Shown here: one piece after another, positions 41,975-49,723 of the stretch
Layout of the letters: every line of letters starts with the position of its first letter
How positions within the stretch are numbered: position 1 is the first letter of the stretch
Assembly (NCBI GenBank): GCA_016845145.1
Contig: JAERTE010000028.1
Location: 1-64,000, forward strand
Direction of reading: 5' to 3'
DNA: 64,000 nt
DNA from: Rhodospirillaceae bacterium
GTDB taxonomy: Bacteria > Pseudomonadota > Alphaproteobacteria > Rhodospirillales > Casp-alpha2
Position numbers and translations under genes: made by a program
Notes under the pieces: model-generated
The model's database searches: none
Told to the model about the DNA's origin: nothing
What the model saw: only the letters and a program-made list of their open reading frames with translations

Positions 41975-43285
41975 CTAGACGGCTTCAAGTGTGGCCCGCA
42001 ACTTGTCGATCATTTCATCAATATGCGCTTTGTCTGCAACAAAAGCCGGCGCGACAATGCCCGCGTCACCGGTAAACTTAAGATGCATGCCGTTCCAGAA
42101 TAGGTCTTTCTGGGCTTGCGTGCCGCGCGCACCCGGTGCCCCCTTCGCCTTCAATTCAACAGCACCCAGAAGTCCATAGCCGCGGATATCTCTCACACAG
42201 TCCAAATCGCGCAGGCTGAACAGACCATCAAGAAAATAATCGCTGAGCGCGGCAGCTTTGTCGAAGCACGATTCTTCGTCGTAGATCTTCTGTACTGCGA
42301 TACCCGCAGCACAGGCCGCCGGATGACCGGAATAAGTATAGCCGTGGAAGAACTCGATCGCATTTTCCGGCGCCGCATCCGTGATGGTTTTATAAATCTC
42401 ATCCTTGACCGCCACTGCGCCCATTGGCTGTGAACCGTTGGTGAGTGCCTTGGCCATGGTCATGATATCGGGTGTGACACCAAACGCTTGCGAGGCAAAA
42501 GCATGACCCAAGCGCCCGAACCCGGTAATCACCTCGTCAAATACCAACAATATGCCGTGCTCGTCGCAGATTTCACGCAAACGCTCCAGGTATCCTTTCG
42601 GCGGCACCAGAACGCCCGTTGAACCAGCAATCGGCTCGACGAACACGGCCGCGATGGTCGAGCCGCCATAGGTTTCGCAAAAACGCGCCAGATCATCAGC
42701 CAATTCGACGCCTGATTCCGGCTGCCCGCACACGAACAATTCGTCCGGGTTCCAGGTGTGGCGCATGGCGACCACGTTCGGCATGACGCTGGTGAAGGTT
42801 TCGCGGTTTTTCACCATGCCGGCCAGCGACACGCCGCCCATGTTGACACCGTGATAGGCGCGCTCGCGCGATACAAAACGGGTCCGATGACCTTCGCCTC
42901 GCGCGCGGTGATAGGCCATGACCATCTTCAGCGCGGTATCGATGGATTCCGAGCCGGAGTTGACAAAAAACACGTGATTGATCGGATCGGGCGTGATTCG
43001 CGCAACCCGGTTGGCCAATTCGAATGTCCCTGGTGTCGAAGTCATGAACGGCGAGGCGTAGTCATTTTCAAGCAATTGCTGATAGACCGCTTCGGCGATT
43101 TCTTTACGACCATGGCCGAGCGGGCAACAAAACAGGCCCGAACAACCATCAATGACCTGACCACCCTTGTGATCGGTAAAATAGACACCGCTGCCGCCGA
43201 CGATCAGGCGCGGGTCGGCCTTGAATTCGCGGTTCGACGTAAACGGCATCCAGTGTTGTTCTAAATCGTTCGCCTGATATTGCAT
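41975..43285 (-). CDS. tpa: taurine (or beta-alanine):pyruvate aminotransferase
   Basis: This 436-residue class III PLP aminotransferase starts MQYQANDLEQHWMPFTSNREFKADPRL, an opening typical of omega-amino acid:pyruvate transaminases (Apt). It has GCSGLFCCPLGHGRKEIAEAVYQQL, FVNSGSESIDTALKM, a VFDEVITGFGRLG motif and the PLP-lysine region MTMAKALTNGSQPMGAV. The family points to beta-alanine or other omega-amino acids. The position, divergent from TauR and inside a full taurine locus, points to taurine, giving sulfoacetaldehyde and alanine. I give the symbol on context. ATG 43285 is set by the family N-terminus; the open frame extends further. Confidence 0.75.
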   Translation of the reverse strand: MQYQANDLEQHWMPFTSNREFKADPRLIVGGSGVYFTDHKGGQVIDGCSGLFCCPLGHGRKEIAEAVYQQLLENDYASPFMTSTPGTFELANRVARITPDPINHVFFVNSGSESIDTALKMVMAYHRARGEGHRTRFVSRERAYHGVNMGGVSLAGMVKNRETFTSVMPNVVAMRHTWNPDELFVCGQPESGVELADDLARFCETYGGSTIAAVFVEPIAGSTGVLVPPKGYLERLREICDEHGILLVFDEVITGFGRLGHAFASQAFGVTPDIMTMAKALTNGSQPMGAVAVKDEIYKTITDAAPENAIEFFHGYTYSGHPAACAAGIAVQKIYDEESCFDKAAALSDYFLDGLFSLRDLDCVRDIRGYGLLGAVELKAKGAPGARGTQAQKDLFWNGMHLKFTGDAGIVAPAFVADKAHIDEMIDKLRATLEAV

Positions 43286-43405
43286 GGGGTTGTTCCTCCC
43301 TGAAGATTGTGGCGCGCTCCCGGATTGAGCTTCGGAGCCAGCGCGCAAAAAACCGCTTCGCTGCCAGCGTTCCTTGTCTAACAGCAGCCCATAACGTAGA
43401 CTTTC

Positions 43406-43455
43406 GCACTGGCTCCATCGTAGAGCCAATTTCCGGATTTAACCTGGGCCAGTGC
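43406..43455. promoter_or_regulatory. nested dyads between tpa and tauR, candidate TauR site
   Basis: An outer perfect inverted repeat, GCACTGGC (43406-43413) and GCCAGTGC (43448-43455), encloses an inner one, TGGCTC (43410-43415) and GAGCCA (43423-43428). The block carries three copies of an [AT]-TGGC[CT]C-like element in both directions and ends five bases before the tauR ATG. Binding here could repress tauR and activate tpa. The CTGGCTC element recurs upstream of tauA/ald at 48284-48290. Confidence 0.4.
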
Positions 43456-43459
43456 TCCT

Positions 43460-44938
43460 ATGCGCGACAGTCTGTTCCATCTCAGCCGTGTCGAAAATGC
43501 CTCGCTGCAAACGCAAATCCGCGAAATGCTGGTATCGGGCATTCTTGGTGGCGGCATTCCGCATGGAGAACCTCTCCCATCCAGCCGCCGCATGGCACAA
43601 ATTCTGGGTGTATCGCGCAATACCGTCGTACTGACCTACCAGGCGCTCGTGGACGACGGCTATCTGCTGGCCCGGGAGCGCAGCGGGTTTTACGTGAACC
43701 CCGATATCCGCGAAAATCTGCCGGCACATGAAACCGAGAAAGCCAATACCGCCTATCGGTCTTCCGCCAATTCGCCGGACTGGTCGCGTCGCTTTCGGGT
43801 CCGCCCATCGGCGCAGGCAAATATCCAAAAGCCCACAGATTGGCGCGCCTACGAGTATCCTTTCATCTATGGGCAGGTGGACGAGGACCTATTCCCCATC
43901 GGGGCATGGCGGGAATGCTCACGCCAAGCCTTGGGTCGGCGTTCCATGGACGCCTGGACTGGAGACAGCCGGGAAAACGACGACCCAATGCTGGTCGAGC
44001 AAATCCGAACCCGGCTGTTGCCACGGCGCGGGATCTACGCCGACAGCGATCAGATTTTGATTACGTTGGGCGCACAGAATGCCCTTTATCTGTTGGCCAG
44101 CCTGCTCATTTCCCCAGAGACCACCGTCGCCATGGAAGAGCCGGGATATGCCGACGCGCGCAATATTTTCGGGCTCAAGACGCGACGCATCAGCCTGATC
44201 CCCATCGACGAGCGCGGCTTGCCGGTAGATGATCGCCTCAACGGCGCGGATTATATTTTCGCAACACCCAGCCATCAGTTCCCGACCACCGTCACCATGC
44301 CGATCGAACGGCGCCATGCCTTGCTCAAGCATGCGTCCGAGCACGACACGATTATCATCGAAGACGACTACGAAGCCGAGACCAACTATGTCAGCGAGCC
44401 GACACCGGCGCTCAAAACACTGGATACGGAAAACCGTGTGATCTATGTGGGCAGCCTATCCAAAACCCTGTTTCCGGGTCTCCGGCTCGGCTATCTGGTG
44501 GCGTCACGTGAATTGATCTCTGAGGCCCGGCACCTCAGGCGCTTAATGCTGCGCCATGCGCCCAACAACACCCAGCGCACGGCGGCCTTATTCATGTCAC
44601 TCGGCTATCACGACACCCTCATTCATCGCCTGCATCGCGCCTACCGGGAACGTTGGCAGGCGATGGGCGACGCTTTGCAAACATATATGCCCAACTCAAC
44701 TCGCGAACCGACATTCGGGGGCACAAGCTATTGGGTGCGAGGCCCAGAAAGCCTGGACAGCGACGCACTTGAGCCAGCTGCCCGCGACGTCGGCGTGTTG
44801 ATCGAGCCCGGCACGGTCCATTTCGGCGGATCGCCGAGACCGCGTCGGTTTTTCCGGCTCGGGTTTTCCTCCATTCCCAAAGACCGCATTGATCCGGGCA
44901 TCGAGACCTTGGCAAAAGCCATTGAAAACCTGACCTGA
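43460..44938 (+). CDS. tauR: MocR/GntR-type PLP-dependent regulator of taurine genes
   Basis: This 492-residue protein has an N-terminal GntR winged helix (residues ~10-75, GIPHGEPLPSSRRMAQILGVSRNTVVLTYQALVDDGYL). A linker leads into a fold-type I aminotransferase domain with SLSKTLFPGLRLGYLV, where K335 would hold PLP. TauR of Rhodobacter and relatives activates taurine genes in response to PLP-taurine chemistry. It is divergent from the aminotransferase gene (174-base gap) and convergent with tauC, ending 16 bases from it. This arrangement and the gene content make the assignment good, though not proven. Confidence 0.87.
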   Translation: MRDSLFHLSRVENASLQTQIREMLVSGILGGGIPHGEPLPSSRRMAQILGVSRNTVVLTYQALVDDGYLLARERSGFYVNPDIRENLPAHETEKANTAYRSSANSPDWSRRFRVRPSAQANIQKPTDWRAYEYPFIYGQVDEDLFPIGAWRECSRQALGRRSMDAWTGDSRENDDPMLVEQIRTRLLPRRGIYADSDQILITLGAQNALYLLASLLISPETTVAMEEPGYADARNIFGLKTRRISLIPIDERGLPVDDRLNGADYIFATPSHQFPTTVTMPIERRHALLKHASEHDTIIIEDDYEAETNYVSEPTPALKTLDTENRVIYVGSLSKTLFPGLRLGYLVASRELISEARHLRRLMLRHAPNNTQRTAALFMSLGYHDTLIHRLHRAYRERWQAMGDALQTYMPNSTREPTFGGTSYWVRGPESLDSDALEPAARDVGVLIEPGTVHFGGSPRPRRFFRLGFSSIPKDRIDPGIETLAKAIENLT

Positions 44939-44954
44939 CACCCGGCTTATTGGG

Positions 44955-46223
44955 TTAGCTTTTGCCCTTCCACGGCACCAACACACGTTCTGCTTTGCGC
45001 ATCAGGATATCGATGCCATAGCCGATAATGCCAATCAGGATAATGCCCATGATGACGATGTCGGTCTGCTGGAACTTCGACGCGGCGATGATCATCTTGC
45101 CCGCGCCTTTTTCAGCCGCCACCAGTTCAGCAGCAACCACCGTGCCCCAACACACGCCCATGGCAACCCTGGCGCCGGTGAATATCTCCGGCAACGAGTT
45201 CGGCACGATGACGTGCATCAGCAACTGACGCTTCGAAGCCCCCAACGAATAGGCAGCATGCACCTTGGTGATGTTGACGCCCGAAACCCCGGCACGCGCC
45301 GCAATGGTCATGATCCATAGTGCGGCCAGGAACAACAGCGAAATCTTGCCGGTTTCCCAAATGCCGAACCAGATGATCACCAACGGAATCAAAGCCAGCG
45401 GCGGCACCGGGCGCATAAACTCGACAATCGGGTCGAACCAGCCCCTGAACCAGCCCGAAAGCCCCATGGCGTAACCCAGCGGGATACCGACGATACTGCC
45501 CAACACGAAGCCTGCAATCACGCGGATCAACGACCAGGCCAAATTATCGAACAGCGTGACGTTTTGGTATCCAGCTGTGGCGATCTCGACTAGCCGGCTA
45601 TACACCGATTCGGGTGGCGGCAACCAAATCGGCTCCATTTGCCATCCCTTTTTCGGCTCAATGGAGAGACTCCCTTTCGACGTCATCCGAACCGACAAGT
45701 CGTTCAACTTGACGGTATTATTCGGTGAGATCGGGTGCCCTTCAATGGCAATGATCTTATAACTCTTTTCCTTACCGCCCTCGTCATTGCGTTGCGCCTT
45801 TATTAGGCCCGAACGCCAAGCGCCGACTTTCACTGCATCGTTCTTGGCAAATCCGCCGTCCCCGGCTGTGGCGTCAGGCAGGTCGATTTTCTCTCCGATC
45901 TTGTGAACCCGGACAAATACCGTGGCGTCGTCTTTTTCACCCGCCGCATTTTGAGCGGTATAGGTAAATGCAGAGTCGCCCATAAACGGGCCCGGAGCAT
46001 GAAAAGGTACCAGGCTGGACCCGGTAAATGCGCCCCACAACAAGAACAGAGTCAAAACCGATACAATCGACGCAAACCGGTTGGGCGTGACCGCGCTTTC
46101 ATCACCGAACGTGACCGTCTTTAGGCTGGTAAAATCATGGATATGCTCGGTCGAGCGGTAATACATCTTGTAGGCAATCATCGCAGCAGCGAAAACAGCC
46201 ACGTAAACCAGAAGAATAATCAT
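44955..46223 (-). CDS. tauC: taurine ABC transporter permease with N-terminal extension
   Basis: This 422-residue permease is long: TauC proteins are usually about 270 residues. The C-terminal ~210 residues are a standard SsuC/TauC permease (RVIAGFVLGSIVGIPLGYAMGLS, an EAA-like loop AAYSLGASKRQLLMHVIVPNSLPEIFTG, VVAAELVAAEKGAG). The N-terminal ~200 residues add two hydrophobic segments (residues 1-18 and ~50-68) and a soluble domain (~80-190) that includes KIGEKIDLPDATAGDGG and TVKLNDLSVRMTSKG. The extra soluble domain probably faces the periplasm and could dock TauA. Its ATG overlaps the tauB stop as ATGA. Confidence 0.85.
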   Translation of the reverse strand: MIILLVYVAVFAAAMIAYKMYYRSTEHIHDFTSLKTVTFGDESAVTPNRFASIVSVLTLFLLWGAFTGSSLVPFHAPGPFMGDSAFTYTAQNAAGEKDDATVFVRVHKIGEKIDLPDATAGDGGFAKNDAVKVGAWRSGLIKAQRNDEGGKEKSYKIIAIEGHPISPNNTVKLNDLSVRMTSKGSLSIEPKKGWQMEPIWLPPPESVYSRLVEIATAGYQNVTLFDNLAWSLIRVIAGFVLGSIVGIPLGYAMGLSGWFRGWFDPIVEFMRPVPPLALIPLVIIWFGIWETGKISLLFLAALWIMTIAARAGVSGVNITKVHAAYSLGASKRQLLMHVIVPNSLPEIFTGARVAMGVCWGTVVAAELVAAEKGAGKMIIAASKFQQTDIVIMGIILIGIIGYGIDILMRKAERVLVPWKGKS

Positions 46224-47026
46224 GCCGCTGTCTCCTGCCTGCCCATGATTTCTTCTTCCATATCCCAGATCATGGAGAGAATTTCTTCACGCTTCACGCC
46301 GAAGTCCGGTTCTTTCTTAACTTCGCGTAGGTCCTTGCCGACCCCCATATCGGCGAACGGCAGACGATATTCTTTATGTATTCTACCGGGGCGCGGCGCC
46401 ATCACGATCAGCCGCTCGCCCAAAAGCAAGGCTTCCTCCACCGAGTGGGTGATCAAGATGATGGTCTTGCCGGTTTCCTTCCAGAGCTTCAGCACCAAAC
46501 CCTGCATCTTTTCACGCGTTAGCGCATCCAACGCGCCCAGTGGCTCATCCATCAGAATGATATCTGGCTCATTAGCGAGGCACCGCGCCAATGCCACGCG
46601 CTGTTGCATGCCACCTGACAACTCGTAAATCATCTTGTCACCAAAATCGTGCAGACCCACGGTTTCCAAAAGATGATCCACTTTGTCGCGGGTTTCCGCT
46701 TTTGGCCGGCCGAGCATGTCAGGTCCGAAAGCAATATTCTTGCGCACATTCATCCATTCGAACAGCGCGCCTTTCTGAAACACCATGCCGCGGTCCGGGC
46801 CCGGCCCCGTGACGGTGTTTTCGTGCAATACGATGCGACCGCCCGTCGGCACCAGAAATCCAGCCAGAATATTAAGCAATGTTGTCTTACCACAGCCCGA
46901 CGGGCCAAGAACGGACAGCAACTCACCTTCATCAAGGTGCAGCGAAACATCTTGCAGAGCCTGCACTCCGCCACCGCCCGGCAGTTCGAAATACATGGAT
47001 ATGGCGTCGATCGTCAGTCCCGACAT
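46220..47026 (-). CDS. tauB: taurine ABC transporter ATP-binding protein
   Basis: This 268-residue ATPase has Walker A GPSGCGKTTLLN, Q-loop region GMVFQKGALFEW, signature LSGGMQQRVALARCL, Walker B DIILMDEPLGALD and switch His in ILITHSVEEALLL. It pairs with the permease TauC downstream (ATGA overlap) and the binding protein TauA upstream. The type is the nitrate/sulfonate/taurine import class. A strong hairpin separates it from tauA. Confidence 0.93.
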   Translation of the reverse strand: MSGLTIDAISMYFELPGGGGVQALQDVSLHLDEGELLSVLGPSGCGKTTLLNILAGFLVPTGGRIVLHENTVTGPGPDRGMVFQKGALFEWMNVRKNIAFGPDMLGRPKAETRDKVDHLLETVGLHDFGDKMIYELSGGMQQRVALARCLANEPDIILMDEPLGALDALTREKMQGLVLKLWKETGKTIILITHSVEEALLLGERLIVMAPRPGRIHKEYRLPFADMGVGKDLREVKKEPDFGVKREEILSMIWDMEEEIMGRQETAA

Positions 47027-47061
47027 GTTTACCTCCCCTTAAAACCGTCTGAGAAAAAGAA

Positions 47062-47087
47062 GGGCAGCTCGAATGATCGAGCTGCCC
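47062..47087 (-). terminator. intercistronic hairpin between tauA and tauB
   Basis: An 11-base-pair perfect stem, GGGCAGCTCGA (47062-47072) with TCGAGCTGCCC (47077-47087), has a 4-base loop. On the minus strand TTCTTTTTCTC follows. It lies in the 85-base gap after tauA and would act as a partial terminator or mRNA 3' stabiliser, giving more TauA than TauBC. Confidence 0.8.
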
Positions 47088-47111
47088 CGGTCTTTTCAAC
47101 TTAGGACGTTA

Positions 47112-48116
47112 TCACATTCCCGATGCGGCTTTAAGCGCGTCAGCGTTGACCGCGCCGTCATAGCTGTCACGCGATGCGGGGATATTGCCTTGCGCCTTGA
47201 AGAAGTCGCCGACCTCTTTCAAGAACTTCTGCGTGCCGCCGCCAAGCCACTTGCCCGACAGCTGCTCCTTGGCAGACGGAAACGCAAAGGTCGCCATGGT
47301 AGCGGCGGTGGCTTTTTCGTCCATGCCAGCGTCCTTAGCGATCACCGGCAGCATTTCCTTAGATTTCGTCAACCACATCTTGTTCATGTCGGCAGTGACG
47401 CCTACGAACTTGGCCAACAGGTCGCCGTGCTCGGAAGCGAACGATGCCGGTACGCTGGTCACGTCGAACACTTGAATACCGAGTTTTTCCTTTTCCGCGC
47501 CGGTGAGCAGGATATTGCCGTGCTCCTTCATGCGGCGCAGCGCGCCACCCCAACCACAGACCATGTCCAGGTTGCCCTGAGCAAAAGCGGCAGCACCGTC
47601 TGGCGGCGCCATGTCGACGACTTCCATTTTCGACACGTCGATGCCGAAGTGGTCCATCTGTTTCAAGAAACCGTAGTGCGCCGCCGTACCAATCGGCACA
47701 CCGACCTTTTTGCCGATGAGATCCTTGACGTTTGTCTTGTCGATCTCAAGCGCGGCCTTGACCACACAGTTATCGTTCTCCGAATAGCTGACGGCCACAT
47801 CGGCAATCTGCAAATCCTGGCCAGCGGAAGCGGCAACCACGAAAGGTGGCACGCCTTGGCTGACGGAAATGTGTACGTCGCCCGACGCCATGGCCGCGGA
47901 CATGGCGGTACCAGCGTCAAACGAACGCCAGTTGACCTTCACGCCGAGTTTCTTGTCGTAAATCCCTTTCACCTTGGCGTACTGGAACGGCATCGGCCAC
48001 TCCAGGAAATAAGCGACGGTGAGTTCCTTTATTTCAGCGGCGGGCGCACTGGGCGCAGCGCCGACCATGAGGCCGCACACGGCGGCCGCACCAAGCAGGT
48101 GTTTGAACGCAGACAT
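47112..48116 (-). CDS. tauA: taurine ABC transporter periplasmic binding protein
   Basis: This 334-residue protein has a Sec signal peptide (MSAFKHLLGAAAVCGLMVGAA...APAAE). The NMT1/THI5-like binding fold begins KELTVAYFLEWPMPFQYAK and continues GVKVNWRSFDAGTAMSAAMASGDVHISVSQGVPPFVVA, LIGKKVGVPIGTAAHYGFLKQMDHFGI and a GNLDMVCGWGGALRRMKE hinge block. This group binds taurine or other sulfonates. It is the first gene of the minus-strand tauABC operon and is divergent from ald. The substrate follows from its neighbours tpa, xsc and tauR. Confidence 0.92.
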   Translation of the reverse strand: MSAFKHLLGAAAVCGLMVGAAPSAPAAEIKELTVAYFLEWPMPFQYAKVKGIYDKKLGVKVNWRSFDAGTAMSAAMASGDVHISVSQGVPPFVVAASAGQDLQIADVAVSYSENDNCVVKAALEIDKTNVKDLIGKKVGVPIGTAAHYGFLKQMDHFGIDVSKMEVVDMAPPDGAAAFAQGNLDMVCGWGGALRRMKEHGNILLTGAEKEKLGIQVFDVTSVPASFASEHGDLLAKFVGVTADMNKMWLTKSKEMLPVIAKDAGMDEKATAATMATFAFPSAKEQLSGKWLGGGTQKFLKEVGDFFKAQGNIPASRDSYDGAVNADALKAASGM

Positions 48117-48423
48117 ATCATTTTCTCCCTGTAGAGATGTAAGCTGATTATCGTCACATAGGTATTTGTGATCTATGTGTGAACGTTACAGATTAAGCGT
48201 CGAATCGTAATAGGGCCAATTGCCCGGAAACACTTGGACCAGCACCTTGTGTTTCATGCCTGTGTCGCGACATCCAATGCACTCTGGCTCTGGTGAATCC
48301 ATACATCTGGACCTACCATGAGACCAACACGCCCCGTAAGACAGTCTGCATGAGTTTAGTCACAAGCCGCCCCACTTTGGGTGCTGGCTGGTTTCGCTTT
48401 TTTGGCATGAGGAAATTGGAACC
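48117..48423. promoter_or_regulatory. tauA/ald divergent intergenic region
   Basis: This 307-base stretch has no open frame of note and should hold both the tauA and ald promoters. It contains CTGGACCTAC at 48307-48316, a near match to the CTGGACTTAA element I recall for Rhodobacter TauR. It also holds a looser TTGGACC at 48234-48240 and CTGGCTC at 48284-48290, shared with the tpa/tauR region. No clear -35/-10 pair or hairpin is visible. TauR binding is a prediction only. Confidence 0.4.
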
Positions 48424-49542
48424 ATGAAAATCGGTGTCCCCAAGGAGATCAAAAACCACGAATACCGCGTCGGCATGACGCCAACGGCGGTTCGCGAAGC
48501 TGTCCATCACGGCCATGAAGTCGTTGTTGAGACGAATGCCGGCAACGGCATCAGCGGTACCGATGACGCCTACCGCGCCGCCGGTGCCACGGTGGTCGAT
48601 ACCGCCGAAGAAGTGTTCGCCACGGCAGACATGATCGTTAAGGTGAAGGAACCGCAAGAGGTCGAACGGAAAATGTTGCGCGAAGGACAAATCCTGTTCA
48701 CCTACCTGCATCTGGCCCCCGACCCCGAACAAACCAAAGACCTAGTCGACAGCGGCGCCATTTGCATCGCCTACGAAACCGTCACCGACCAGCACGGCGG
48801 ATTGCCTCTGCTGGCGCCGATGTCGCAGGTCGCGGGCCGTATGTCGATCCAGGCCGGTGCACATTGTCTCGAACGCGCGCAAGGAGGCTCTGGCGTGCTG
48901 CTTGCCGGCGTGCCCGGTGTACGCCCGGCCAAAGTGGTCGTCGTCGGCGGTGGCGTGGTCGGCGAGAACGCCGCCTACATGGCGGTCGGCATGGGAGCGG
49001 ATGTCACCATCCTCGACCGCAACGTCGACACCATGCGCTCGCTTGTGGTGCGTTTCGGGCAATCAATTAAGACGCTCTACTCCACACGCCTCACTTTGGA
49101 AGAAGAAGTGTTGGCCGCTGATTTGGTGATTGGCGCCGTGCTGGTGCCGGGCGCCGAAGCGCCGAAACTGATCACCCGCGATCTGATTTCGCGCATGAAA
49201 GCGGGTTCGGTGATCTGCGATGTCGCCATCGATCAAGGCGGCTGCGCCGAAACCTCAAAAGCAACCACCCACGCCGAGCCGACCTATGTCGTCGATGACG
49301 TCGTGCACTATTGTGTCGCCAATATGCCTGGCGCCGTTTCACATACGTCGACTTACGCGCTCAATAACGTGACCTTGCCTTTCACTCTTGAGCTCGCCGA
49401 CAAAGGGTACAAGCAAGCCCTTTTGGATGATCCCCATCTGCTGAACGGCCTGAATGTTTGCGAAGGAAAGGTCACCTACGAAGCCGTGGCGCACGATTTG
49501 GGTTACAACTACGTTGCTCCGAAAACGGCACTGGGTGCCTAA
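48424..49542 (+). CDS. ald: alanine dehydrogenase
   Basis: This 372-residue NAD enzyme starts [20 protein letters not shown]. It has [26 protein letters not shown] (with the catalytic His region), [44 protein letters not shown] (nucleotide-binding loop) and [40 protein letters not shown]. It oxidises L-alanine to pyruvate, NH4+ and NADH. In this locus it regenerates the pyruvate used by the aminotransferase and releases taurine nitrogen. It is divergent from tauA and precedes xsc by 181 bases. Confidence 0.95.
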   Translation: MKIGVPKEIKNHEYRVGMTPTAVREAVHHGHEVVVETNAGNGISGTDDAYRAAGATVVDTAEEVFATADMIVKVKEPQEVERKMLREGQILFTYLHLAPDPEQTKDLVDSGAICIAYETVTDQHGGLPLLAPMSQVAGRMSIQAGAHCLERAQGGSGVLLAGVPGVRPAKVVVVGGGVVGENAAYMAVGMGADVTILDRNVDTMRSLVVRFGQSIKTLYSTRLTLEEEVLAADLVIGAVLVPGAEAPKLITRDLISRMKAGSVICDVAIDQGGCAETSKATTHAEPTYVVDDVVHYCVANMPGAVSHTSTYALNNVTLPFTLELADKGYKQALLDDPHLLNGLNVCEGKVTYEAVAHDLGYNYVAPKTALGA

Positions 49543-49562
49543 TCGCGTTATTATCTCACTCG

Positions 49563-49603
49563 AAATCATAAAAATGGACACGTTGTCTCATTTTTTATGA
49601 TTT
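49563..49603. promoter_or_regulatory. 12-base inverted repeat between ald and xsc
   Basis: Perfect arms AAATCATAAAAA (49563-49574) and TTTTTATGATTT (49592-49603) flank a 17-base core that itself contains GACA/TGTC. It lies 20 bases after the ald stop and 120 before xsc, in A+T-rich DNA. It could be an operator for a dimeric regulator or an RNA hairpin ending ald. Confidence 0.5.
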
Positions 49604-49685
49604 TGCATCTTGACTGCGTCTGTGATTCTGTGGTTTTAAAGCTGAAATCTCAGTTTTTATCTCTATTTGTCTCATAAATGATCTT

Positions 49686-49709
49686 TTCGGCTTGTCGCCG
49701 AAAGCCGAA
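49686..49709 (+). promoter_or_regulatory. stem-loop in the xsc leader
   Basis: TTCGGCTT (49686-49693) pairs with AAGCCGAA (49702-49709) over an 8-base loop. The xsc ribosome site GGAGG (49712-49716) starts two bases later. A structure this close to the site may affect xsc translation or mRNA stability. Confidence 0.45.
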
Positions 49710-49723
49710 GCGGAGGATACGAC

